From Macrostomum hystrix (Eukaryota > Platyhelminthes > Macrostomidae): a stretch of 64,000 bases of DNA. Made by a program: the position numbers and the translations under genes. Shown piece by piece: positions 44,801 through 52,900 of this stretch (position 1 is the first letter of the stretch; each line of letters starts with the position of its first letter). The DNA is taken from positions 12,057,501 to 12,121,500 of the forward strand of contig CATNEN010000003.1 of NCBI GenBank assembly GCA_950097015.1. Direction: 5' to 3'. Under the pieces are notes generated by a model. That model worked only from the letters and a program-made list of their open reading frames with translations, was not told where the DNA came from and made no database searches.

Positions 44801-46209
44801 TCTTTCTCTTTCTCTCTCAGTGCACCTGCCCCCCAGTCCCCCATTGACGCGTACAATGTACATTGCTCACTGCACTTGACTAAACAATAATATATATATC
44901 GGCTCTCTGCCCATCGCTGGCTTTAAGCGTTTCGTAGCTCGCACACACTCGCCTTGACTTCTAACATAACACAAAGGTCCATGAGCTCGATTTCACGGTG
45001 AGACCACCTTTTTTGAGGCGCAGCCACGGAGAAAAGGCGTGTCGTGCAATTTACTCGATGGCCAACCTATATGGCACAGTGAGAGTGTACACTGATTGAC
45101 GACAAGAAAGTCATGACACATGTACACATCTGTGAGTGTGTGCATGCGTACGGTATCTGTGTGAGTGTGTGCATGCGTACGGTATCTGTGTGACTGTGTG
45201 CATGCGTACGGTATCTGTGAGTGTGTGCATGCGTACGGTATCTGTGTGAGTGTGTGCATGCGTACGGTATCTGTGTGAGTGTGTGCATGCGTACGGTATC
45301 TGTGAGTGTGTGCATGCGTACGGTATCTGTGTGAGTGTGTGCATGCGTACGGTATCTGTGTGAGTGTGTGCATGCGTACGGTATCTGTGAGTGTGTGCAT
45401 GCGTACGGTATCTGTGTGAGTGTGTGCATGCGTACGGTATCTGTGTGTGTGCATGCGTACGGTATCTGTGTGTGTGTGCATGCGTACGGTATCTGTGTGA
45501 GTGTGTGCATGCGTACGGTATCTGTGTGTGTGCATGCGTACGGTATCTGTGTGTGTGCTTGCGAGTCAGTGGAAAGGACAGTATTGCCTCCGTACTGGCT
45601 AGGGGTCTATTGTCACCTAATCATAATAGTGATAAAGGCAATTCTGAGGATTAAACTACGCCAAGTCAGTGAGTACCAAGAGGATTTTTGGGTCTCAAAT
45701 GCCGTGGAGAAATTCCCAACATGTAAGCTCCCAAAGTTGCCATGAAACTTTCTTACATTTTTACCGCAGATCCGCAGGCACTAATCCTAGTTGTTGCCAT
45801 AGCAAACGGAGCCTGCCCTTATACTATGAGCCCAACTGTCATGGAAGGCGTCAATTTCGGTCGAGTTTTTGCCAGCTCAGTGTGCGGCAGGTTCTTTCTA
45901 GTCCAACGCCCATCTAGCTGCTCATTGCCGCATCACCTGGACCAGAATCAACAGCTTTGCCAGCGAGGAGTTCAGCTGTCAATTAAACAAACCTTCAATT
46001 CAAGAATCTTAGCCGAGGTGCTGCTAAAACACCAATTGACTAAACAAGGCCGGGAATTGTTGAAAAACCAGATTGCATCGAGTCAACAGAGTCTGATGCT
46101 ATCTAAACTGACGCGCCATAAGGGAGAGAGTCAAGTTAACGAAGATGACAATGGTTGCTCCTGGTGCGATTGGATCTTGTTTGGTTGTCGACGAAAGCGA
46201 AAGAAATAA
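38880..46209 (+). CDS. Atypical Rab-like GTPase, three exons, intron disrupted by a gypsy element
   Basis: Exons 38880-39036, 39600-40013 and 45770-46209; 336 residues, all junctions in phase (G plus GG, then G plus AT). The P-loop is intact (GNSGIGKTW, preceded by YYKVVAL). Switch II reads WDTSGKSSYRNLV and is followed by HDAHCILLVYN, as in Rabs. The catalytic Gln is Lys. The NKxD motif (G4) expected after LILVV is replaced by AIANGA, and no SAK-type G5 is seen. Between the P-loop and the switch II strand there is an acidic/Ser/Gln-rich insertion. The C terminus carries CSWCDWILFGC and a basic end without a CaaX box. This suggests a divergent or pseudo-GTPase with altered nucleotide binding. 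AATAAA at 46248-46253 is a good polyadenylation signal. Intron 2 (5.76 kb) holds a SINE interrupted by an LTR retrotransposon. The family is inferred from the P-loop and switch II only. Confidence 0.75.
39127..39387 (-). mobile_element. SINE-B in GTPase intron 1
   Basis: On the minus strand the head reads tagcctagtggtta (A box) and gggttcgattcccg (B box), a clear tRNA-derived promoter. The body contains cctttagcaagacacttaac and gtccatggactgaacagc. The same body occurs at 1110-1268. The tRNA-like part lacks an acceptor stem and is therefore a SINE, not a tRNA gene. Confidence 0.75.
39430..39565 (+). mobile_element. SINE-A body fragment with a single pre-minisatellite unit
   Basis: Matches the SINE-A body (ctaacctccaagg, then ctgcctatcgatgagaaa). 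It contains one copy of cacgtacagtatctgtgag followed by cgtgtgcgctc, the sequence amplified tandemly in the SINE-A copy at 45110-45560. Confidence 0.7.
40052..40095 (+). mobile_element. SINE-A head, left part of a copy split by the LTR element
   Basis: gatgagtggcatagtg (A-box region) through gccggtcgca, ending in the caaag target duplication. The SINE resumes at 44972. Uninterrupted copies read ctcgcaccaaggtccctgag at this point, which shows the pre-insertion order. Confidence 0.8.
40096..40304 (+). repeat. 5' LTR of gypsy element
   Basis: Begins tgttgtgtaatgatcgatgc and ends ttctaacataaca. An AT-rich atatatatat near 40223 could act as the TATA element. No difference from the 3' LTR was found by eye. 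Confidence 0.95.
40340..44452 (+). CDS. Gag-Pol polyprotein of gypsy-type retrotransposon
   Basis: Intact 1370-residue frame starting 35 bp after the 5' LTR. In order: a capsid-like Gag (about 1-190); two CCHC zinc knuckles at about 220-232 (C-x2-C-x3-H-x4-C) and 239-252 (C-x2-C-x4-H-x4-C); aspartic protease DTGAD (catalytic Asp near 315); reverse transcriptase with LCLDPTYLN and FFDDIIVWG (Asp pair near 609-610, with Phe in place of the usual YxDD Tyr); RNase H (SVDAS, EKELLAI, SDHKPL); integrase with an HHCC zinc finger (HAGHPG to CEAC) and catalytic D near 1046, D near 1099 and E near 1135 (D35E spacing). The tail holds four exact 12-bp repeats encoding VQPA. Gag and Pol share one frame without a frameshift. 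All catalytic motifs look present, so the element may be active; I describe it only as found. Confidence 0.95.
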   Translation: MDGLRPPEPMIFDTNRADNWRRWISAFDFYMKATKRTEESEEVKIAVLLTALGSDGQDVFSTFPADQVATYAAVKSAFQEYCEPLSNETFERYQLRTRVQGEAEDFDQFVGSLRQLIKRCNYSEPANKETIENSVIRDQIVIGANDPALRERLLRETKLTLDRAIQMGRASETSKRQARTLATAQISRATPAPAPASVEAVQGRTSRSQPASNAKSARSCGFCGQQHERRKCPAFGKTCNNCGRANHFSSVCRSAKKVNELVENTETESAGDGPAAAIMTVEQPGARTKAQTDSSAMMVCLTVTDSGRKLQFKVDTGADVNVIPLKRLIQLAPAASIEPTSWTLTTYNKQLLDVVGITYLTVSSPCRKNARLQFVVVGENSTPIIGWKSAIEELQLVKKLFSLQQSLSSISKVSKQQLSELNSSQLKASFPEVFNGVGCMKQPYTIQLSDNAVPKVQPPRKVPFAAYQPLKCELERLEKEGTIARVDEPTQWVSNVAIVWKKDGSMRLCLDPTYLNRFIIREYHPIPTAEEVRAATAGAILYSSFDANESFHQLKLDDESSFLTTFHTPFGRYRWKRVPYGLSSIPEVFQKRMEENVTNNVRNSKNFFDDIIVWGRTVEEHDQAVRELLEQCKRAKVTLNPQKMRVGVQELNYLGDVLSSEGLRADPMKVKAIKEMIRPNDVEGLTSKKEQLRRFLGCVTYLAKFCPHLSATAEPLRHLLKKDVIWSWTHQHDEAYDSIITELCSNRVLATFDVSKPVTVSVDASKSGIGAVLLQEDRPVEFASSAMTKAQQAYAQIEKELLAIVYGCKKFHRYLWGRTVNVQSDHKPLESILKKQLCDTTPRIQRLLLQLQPYDIRVKYTPGKELYVADTLSRAHGKTDSLTLLLEEALDGQVLAVERCFSGDREILTMIKKATAADQTSQRLQEVIQAGWPEHRNRLPDDLKVFWDLRHDLTFVSGLLCLKDRIYVPAGSARSSILRILHAGHPGIVKMDLKAKDYFFWPGMRTCIERTVSQCEACQRNMKAQSKETLMIVEMPEFPFQVCSTDLFEFRGAAHLVYVDAYSHWMSITRLRSTTSLAVVQVLQDHFQNFGVPEKLISDNGPQFTAGEFRQFMNRFQVEHRTSSPAYPQSNGKAERYVQTAKNMMKKCQETGQSLALALLHYRNTPVGSGFPSPAEMAFGRKLRCDLPTTVQDLRPRETYVHASIEAFQKERTRAAQLYNRGARALRRLEVGEPVWLQCDRRNWVAAEVDSEVDGSPRSYWLRTESSQLLRRNRRFIRPREIGVPFHESYPVADEDVNLSEADDQQAPVQPAVQPAVQPAVQPATEQPAEPVQPAEEPASVQPCSSSDDSGFRTKRGRLVHQPQRYQASW
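44453..44762 (+). other. 3' untranslated part of the gypsy element
   Basis: 310 bp between the pol stop and the 3' LTR, with several ttcgtgc/attcgt motifs and the polypurine tract at its end. No env-like frame is present. Confidence 0.7.
44763..44971 (+). repeat. 3' LTR of gypsy element
   Basis: Same 209 bases as the 5' LTR by eye; preceded by the aaggagg purine tract and followed by the caaag duplication. Confidence 0.95.
44972..45610 (+). mobile_element. SINE-A, right part of the split copy, with internal minisatellite
   Basis: Resumes with caaaggtccatgagctcgat (B box), continues with the SINE-A body (gccaacctatatggcacag, gacaagaaagtcatga), is interrupted by a ~28-bp tandem array (45110-45560), and ends with cgagtcagtggaaagg and attgcctcc, which match the 3' part of the copy at 9745-10104. 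Confidence 0.8.
45110..45560. repeat. 24-28-bp minisatellite inside SINE-A
   Basis: About 16 copies of gtgtgcatgcgtacggtatc plus tgtgtgagt, with shorter forms lacking gagtgt. The flanks are SINE-A sequence on both sides, so the array expanded within the SINE. Confidence 0.93.
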
Positions 46210-46610
46210 GTCGGTACTTCTGGGCTAACATGGACTGAACAAAGACCAATAAAGCTTAGAAAATGGTACTCTTTTAGGATTTTATGGAATTTACAGACTT
46301 TTCTTCTTTTGTACTTTCTCTACAGTAATCTATAAAGTTCTAAAGTTTCCGTTCTTAGACAACTTAAAAACTAAACCTCAAAACCTTGTAAAAAAGCATG
46401 GCAACCTGTTAAAGCCACTAGTTTTTATATTATATTATAACGGGGAAACACAATGTAAACTAGATTAATAAATACTTACCCACGAGTACAGTAAAACTAA
46501 GAATTGTACTAAATATAAAATAATATTGTTAATTAAAAAACTATAAGCCTTGGCACCACCTTCTAGACTTTATTTTTTACTTTGTTTGTACTTGTTATTA
46601 CTAGTAAGTG
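46210..46610. other. 3' flank of the GTPase gene
   Basis: Contains the AATAAA at 46248-46253; otherwise AT-rich with nothing recognised. Confidence 0.5.
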
Positions 46611-46611
46611 G

Positions 46612-46886
46612 AGCAGGAGGGAGTGGGTGAGTAGCAGAGCAGTCTCTCGCACCGAGGTCCCCGAGCTCGATTCCGCGGCGAGGCCACATTCGTTTGGGGA
46701 GTCGCGGAGAGAATGCTTGGGGGTTTGTCGTGCAATTTATGTCTTTGAGGTCCAACCTCCAAGGCACAGTGAGAGTGTACACCGCCTGACGATGAGAAAG
46801 TCAGGGGGAGATGTACACACCCCTGTGTGATGGTGTGCTCAGGAGTCAGCGGAATGGGCAGAATTGCCTTTTGCTGGCTGCGGGTT
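46612..46886 (+). mobile_element. SINE-A copy
   Basis: gagtgggtgagtagcagagc head (A-box region partly deleted), B-box-like gagctcgattccgc and the complete body down to gaattgccttttgctggctg. It is followed immediately by an inverted fragment of the 31-bp satellite of 47875-48830. Confidence 0.8.
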
Positions 46887-46887
46887 T

Positions 46888-47010
46888 ACTGACTATTCTA
46901 GAGATGTGAGACTTTGAAACTAATTCTTCTAGAGAGGGGTGAGATTTTAAAAGTGATACTCTAGTCAGGTGAGATTTTCAAACGAACTTTTTCAGAGAAG
47001 TGAGATTCTA
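46888..47010. repeat. Short inverted block of the 31-bp satellite
   Basis: Four diverged units of the type tctagagaggtgagatttt, the reverse complement of the array at 47875-48830, about 870 bp away in opposite orientation. Confidence 0.75.
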
Positions 47011-47795
47011 ACCTAGAAGCAACTAACCCACTAACTGCCTATTAGAAGAAACGCAACCTGCCAATCTTATCTTAGGTATGAGAAAAAAATAGCTTACTAG
47101 AAATAAACAAATAATAAAGCTATCACAATTTAGTGTTCAAACGATTGCACACTGCACGGAGGAACAGAGGGGGGAGTGACGCAAGCGATCTAGACAGTGG
47201 GTTAGCCTCCGCCTGAAAGAAGAAATAGTTATTTTATTTATTTATTTATCTCATTCATAAATTCTTGAACAAGAACAAAATGATGTTTTAACTTATAGAT
47301 AACACACAACAGCGGATCTAAGAAACGGTAATAAGATAACCAATTGCACTACTCATTTAGCAGTAGCACATGAGCAGCTAAAATAGACTGTAAAAGAGCA
47401 AGAATTATTATGAATTTATGACGTAAAATTTGCTGATATTGCACTGGCTTTTACATTTTATGAATTTTTTTGGACTAAATTGAAAAAAAACCACGATAAA
47501 AAGGAACCAAACACCGTACTAGGGGATGCTGTTACTAGATATTAAATTTAGATTTAACTAAACAAAAAGCCAACATTTCATTCAGTACAAAGCAACGTGC
47601 AAAAACACACGTTGAAGACAACAAAAAATAGAAAAACTGTTTAGTAAGAATGCTATCGTTTTTTTTAACTTCAGGAATTATTTTTGCTTTGAAAAAAAGT
47701 TATGATCACAATTAGCAGCTAATAGGGAAATCATACATGTGCTCACAAAAAATCACTTCAAAAATCTAATAAAATCCAAAAATTTGAAAAAATTT
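47011..47795. other. Intergenic stretch between inverted satellite blocks
   Basis: AT-rich with no exon recognised. It is bounded by satellite units pointing in opposite directions, so it could be the inside of an unrecognised element. Confidence 0.4.
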
Positions 47796-47880
47796 CGATT
47801 GTTTCACATTTTATACTCGCACGAAAATGGAATGATTAACTGGCAGGACAGTCATACCTTAATGAGCAGCGAAGTTTAGC
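47796..47880 (+). repeat. Dispersed repeat R, copy 1
   Basis: cgattgtttcacattttata through ggacagtcataccttaatgagcagcgaagtttag. A near-identical stretch occurs at 49498-49592. Both copies directly border minisatellites. Confidence 0.8.
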
Positions 47881-48830
47881 GTCTAAATCTCACCTCAGTA
47901 CATTAGTCTGTTTCAAAATCTCACCTCTGCAGAACAGTCAGTTTCAAAATCTCACCTCTGCAGAACAGTAATTTTCAAAATCTCCCCTCTACAAAATAGT
48001 CAGTTTCAAAATCTTACCTCTCCAGAACAGTCAGATTCAAAATCTCACCTATGCAGAGCAGTCAGTTTCGAAATCTCACCTCAGTACATTAGTCAGTTTC
48101 AAAATCTTACCTCTCCAGAACAGTCAGTTTCAAAATCTCACCTCTCTAGAATTGTCAGTTTCAAAATCTCACTTCTCTAGAATAGTCAGTTTCAAAATCT
48201 CACCTCTCTAGAATTATCAGTTTCAAAATCCCACCTCTCCAGAATAGTCAGTTTCAAAATCTCACCTCTCCAGAATAGTCAGTTTCAAAATCTCACTTCT
48301 CTAGAATAGGCAGTTTCAAAATCTCACCTCTGCAGAACAGTAATTTTCAAAATCTCCCCTCTACAAAATAGTCAGTTTCAAAATCTTACCTCTCCAGAAC
48401 AGTCAGTTTCAAAATCTCACCTATGCAGAGCAGTCAGTTTCGAAATCTCACCTCAGTACATTAGTCAGTTTCAAAATCTCACCTCTCCAGAATAGTCAGT
48501 TTCAAAATCTCACCTCTCTAGAATTGTCAGTTTCAAAATCTCACCTCTCTAGAATAGTCAGTTTCAAAATCTCACCTCTCTAAAATAGGCAGTTTCAAAA
48601 TCTCACATCTCTAGAATAGGCAGTTTCAAAATCTCACCTCTCTAGAATTGTCAGTTTCAAAATCTCACCTGTCTAGAATAGTCAGTTTCAAAATCTCACC
48701 TCTCTAGAATAGGCAGTTTCAAAATCTCACCTCTCTAGAATAGGCAGTTTCAAAATCTCACCTCTCTAGAATAGGCAGTTTCAAAATCTTACCTGTCTAA
48801 AATAATCCGTTAATAATATCTCACCCTACT
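47881..48830. repeat. 31-bp minisatellite
   Basis: About 30 copies of caaaatctcacctctctaga plus atagtcagttt, with gcagaacag, cagtacattag and tccagaa variants. An eight-unit cassette around 47929-48110 recurs around 48319-48480. Confidence 0.94.
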
Positions 48831-49299
48831 AGAACAGTTCTTTTAATCAGATTATTAGAACTAATTAGAACTGTTTAAAATCTAACTGCTTTATAATTGA
48901 AGGAAAAAGATTACCTTTAAAACAGAGAGTCGACAGTAATGTAGGGAATGAAATGCACAGGGGAACATTGGACCACGGGCCAATAGTGGCTTAGAAATGA
49001 TAAAACATTAACTCAAGGAGAGTAAAAGACACTGAAGCTTTGATATTGAGAGGACAACTGGCCACTGTGCAAGTTTAGCATGTGTATCTTGCTCTGTCAA
49101 AGAGTGCGAAAGCTGGACATTTGAAACAGCAAGCAAAAAGCATTAATAATGGGCCAAGAAAGGCAGAAGAAGCAAAATATTTGACGTGGGCTATAAAAAC
49201 TTTTAAAACAATATGATGCATAGCACTTCAAAAACATCGAATAGAAAGAAACGATTGTTGCTAAGCAGCTGAAATGCTTCGAAATAGTATCATTATAAT
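48831..49299. other. Intergenic, no gene recognised
   Basis: Unique sequence; no exon or RNA gene supported. Confidence 0.4.
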
Positions 49300-49497
49300 G
49301 GTAAATCCCTTGTTGCTATGGGAAATCTCCTGTTGCTCGGGGAAATCGCTTGTTGCTATGGGAAATCCTTTGTTGCTATGGAAATCCCTTGCTGTTATGA
49401 GAAACCTTCGCTGCTATGGGAAACGTCTTGTTGCTATGGGAAATCTCTTGTTGCTATGGGAAATCTCTTGTTGCTATGGGAAACCTTTGTTGCTATA
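49300..49497. repeat. 18-bp minisatellite, block 1
   Basis: About 11 copies of cttgttgctatgggaaatc, interrupted on the right by dispersed repeat R at 49498. Confidence 0.92.
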
Positions 49498-49615
49498 TTC
49501 GATTGTTTAATATTTTATACTCGCGCGAAAATGGAATAATTAACTGGTAGGACAGTCATACTTTATATGAGCAACGAAATTTAGTGTCAAATTAATTTCT
49601 CCGCTTTGCAGAATA
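49498..49615 (+). repeat. Dispersed repeat R, copy 2
   Basis: cgattgtttaatattttata through ggacagtcatactttatatgagcaacgaaatttag, then a single satellite-like gcagaatagtcag. It matches copy 1 at 47796 with few differences and splits the 18-bp array. Confidence 0.8.
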
Positions 49616-49619
49616 GTCA

Positions 49620-49790
49620 GCAGAATGGGAATCCCTTGCTATGGGAATCCCTTGCTGCTATGGAAAAACTTTGTTGCTATGGGAAACCATTGTTGCTATG
49701 GAAAAACCTTGTTGCTATGGGAAACCCTTGTTGCTATGGAAAAACCTTCGCTCATATGGAAATTCCACATTGCCATGAGAAATCCAAGGG
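49620..49790. repeat. 18-bp minisatellite, block 2
   Basis: About nine copies of ttgctatgggaaaccc-type units, the same family as block 1, resuming after repeat R. Confidence 0.9.
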
Positions 49791-49971
49791 ATTTCTTGAA
49801 ACGCCATGCATCAAGTTCATCTTAGAGTAAACATACATTTACTTCTGTATGGTTGCTATGCTAGTGGAATGGTTAAAGTGAAAAGTGCTCAAAAAGGCCG
49901 ATAAAAGTGAGTGATTAAAAAAATGGAAAAAAGGCCGTCAGTCAACAGACATTGGACTATTGCAGGCAAAA

Positions 49972-52900
49972 TCACTTGTATTTCTTGATGCGCCGTAATT
50001 GAATGTAGCACAGGGCCAAGAAGAACAATGTGATCAGCATCATGCCAAACTCGTTGCTCCACAGATCCCAGCCTGTTTGATAAGCGATCTGCTGGTCGCT
50101 AAGGACCACGTAGCCGGATTTGCTAGGCGATTGAGGGCGAACGGAGGTGGGGTGGGCCGATAGTTTAGAAGGTATTTATCGAGTTCTACTTCGTACTGAT
50201 TTTAGTATCTACCGCTTCCTTTATGCTCCTTTTTATGAAGCTTATCTACATCTTAATCTTATGCAATTCTTAATGCTATCTACCTCTCAATCTTATCCAC
50301 CTATTAATATTATCTACCTCTCAATCTTATCTACCTTTTAATATTATCTACCTCTCAATCTAATCTATCTTTCAATCTTATCTACCTCTCAATCTTATCT
50401 ACCTCTCAATCGTATCCACCTTTTAATATTATCTACCTCTCAATCTAATCTACCTTTTAATCTTATCTACCTTTAAATATTATCTACTTCTAAAGTAGAT
50501 AATACTTCGGGTGTCCGGAAAGTCATGAGAATGTGTTATTCTAACTACTTAGACACAAGCTATTGACAAGATACTGTACCATTCTAACACTTGACCTAAT
50601 ATATGTCTATGGCTGAAAGAGCTAGATTCTTGCTTCAAATTTGGGGGTAAGGCTGATGGTTATAACTTAGAAGTCTAGGCCACTGCAACGCAGAGGCAAA
50701 GCAAGCATCTATCGTTACTTTTTTCTTCATTGATCCTTGCTGCTGCTTTGAGATGGACGAGTTTCAAGCTTATGCTTATACCAGGTATAAGCTTGGTATA
50801 TCTGCTCCTGATTGCCATGGAGAACTGCTGAAAGTGCATGGAGATGTGGCGCCTGGTCTGTCGTTAGTGTACCGATGGTACACAAGGTTCCGTGACGAGT
50901 CGTACCCACTGGCCCAAGCTGCCCGTACTGGCCGGCCGAGATCGACGAGAACACCAGAGCTGATCGAGACCTGCAGAAATCTCGTGAAAGAAGACCCAAA
51001 AGTGAGTGTCAGAGATCTTGCTGACTTCATGGAGGTTGGGAAATCAACAGTGCATGAAATATTGACTGAAGACCTGCAACTTCGCAATGTGTCTGCCGTG
51101 TGGGTCCCGCATGTTCTCTCCGAGGAGAACAAGGTTGCTCGCGTCAATTGTGCCAAGCAAATACGTCGGATTTTTCATACCGAGGGCATGACCAGCTTCT
51201 GCAACAAGTACGTGGTGGAGGACGAGACGTGGGTGTACCTTAAAAACACTGGTACACGGCAGAACAACCGGTGCTGGCTGGGTCAAGGCGACCATCGACC
51301 TCAAGTTGTGAGACACTCAGTCGGGGACCCAAAGACAATGCTGGTAGTCGCTTTCACCCCAAGCAAGCGATTCTCTATCATGTCAACGGCGCCAAAGCAG
51401 ACTGTTGATGCCAATCGCATCGTTGAATTCGTTCGACACACAGGTGACCTATGGCGGAGCCTCAGATCACAGCCAATTCATCTGTCCGAAGTCTTGTGGC
51501 AGTGGGACAACGCACGACCTCATGTGGCCCAGCCTGTGCAGCAGTACATGGAGACTCGTGGAGTTCAACTGCTTTTTCAGAGTCCCTACAGCCCTGATTT
51601 CAATTTATGCGACCGTTTTTTCTTCAATTGGCTGAAATCGGACTTCTCGAAGCGGGAGTTCAGCAGCCACGATGAGGTCCGCGAGGCCGCGTTGCAGTGG
51701 GCGAGGGGTCTGGATGCAAACTGCTTGAAACGCGAGGTTCTACGGCTCGTGGAGCACTGCCAAGCTGTGATTGACTTCAGGGGAAATTACATTACTGATT
51801 AGTAAAGTTTCACTGTTCTGCGCTTTTTTATAATTAACCTTTTGTAGTTTTCTCATGACTTTCCGGACACCCGGAATACCTCACAATCTTGCTTATCTCC
51901 TTATTAATTTTAACAGCCGCGCATACTACTCACCAGGTCCTAGTAACATTAGTAGTATTACGAATCGGACAGAAATCCAATCCGAGAAATTCGTTAACAG
52001 ACAGGCCGGCGTAGGCGTAATTAAACACGGACAGGTATTTGCACCAAGCCAGCCAGTTGCCCATTGAGCTGATGTTCATTAGGAAGCCGCCAAATACCAT
52101 CATAAATACGTAAATAATCGATATGAAAATATTGGCAATGCCAAATACGGACACCGAAGCCGAGACAAAGAATGCCACACCGCAGGCGGCACAGGTGGCC
52201 AATACCAGATTCAACTCGTAGAAGAAGAATGCTCCAGCATCTAGCTTGAGTTTAGACATGAAATACACTATAGGCATGAATAGTACTACCGGCAGTGTCT
52301 TGATTGGCAGCATGTCGCAGAAGATCTTGGCTAGAAAGTACACAGACACACGGTAGAAACCAGAAGAATTCTCGTGTATAAATATCACTCTCTCCTTAAT
52401 AAAGACCTCGATAGCGCCTAGATTAACAAAGACCATCTGCAAGATTAGAAAGAAGAATAGGCCTTGACGATTCTGGATGCCAGACTCGAGTGACGTGTCC
52501 AGGCCGAAGAACACCGTGCCAATGCTGATGCCGAAAAATAAGTAGACCACTAGCTGGATGATGGAGCTCTGGGGATTGCGAAACAGGTTCAAGGCCGTGC
52601 GCCAGGACACCCACACGACCTGCGAGTTTGTGAGGTAGATAATAAATTATAAATTGTCTCTCCCCCAGGGATGAGTCATCACCTCTTTGTCCCGCGCTGG
52701 ATGTCCCGCTCAGTCAGCACGTGATTCTCCTCATGTGACTGGCCTCTCTCTTTGTCTTCTAAAGTGCACGTAAACATGTTTACTGTACATGTTTACGTAC
52801 AGCTTTGATTATAAGACAGGAGCCTACGTAGGAGTGACGTTCCTGGCGCCACTGACGTCAGTTGCTAATTTTAGAAACCACGTGATTCCATCACGTGTTT

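Larger units (their letters stand above)
40096..44971 (+). mobile_element. Complete gypsy-type (Ty3/Metaviridae) LTR retrotransposon
   Basis: 4876 bp with two 209-bp LTRs (40096-40304 and 44763-44971) that look identical base for base, starting TG and ending CA, flanked by the 5-bp duplication caaag (40091-40095 and 44972-44976). A purine tract aaggagg (44756-44762) abuts the 3' LTR. One uninterrupted gag-pol frame fills the interior and no envelope frame is present. Identical LTRs and an open frame indicate very recent insertion. It lies inside a SINE in intron 2 of the GTPase gene, in the same orientation as the gene. Two-knuckle Gag and an SYWLRT/RRNRR-type integrase C terminus suggest a Mag-like lineage, which is inference. 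Confidence 0.95.
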
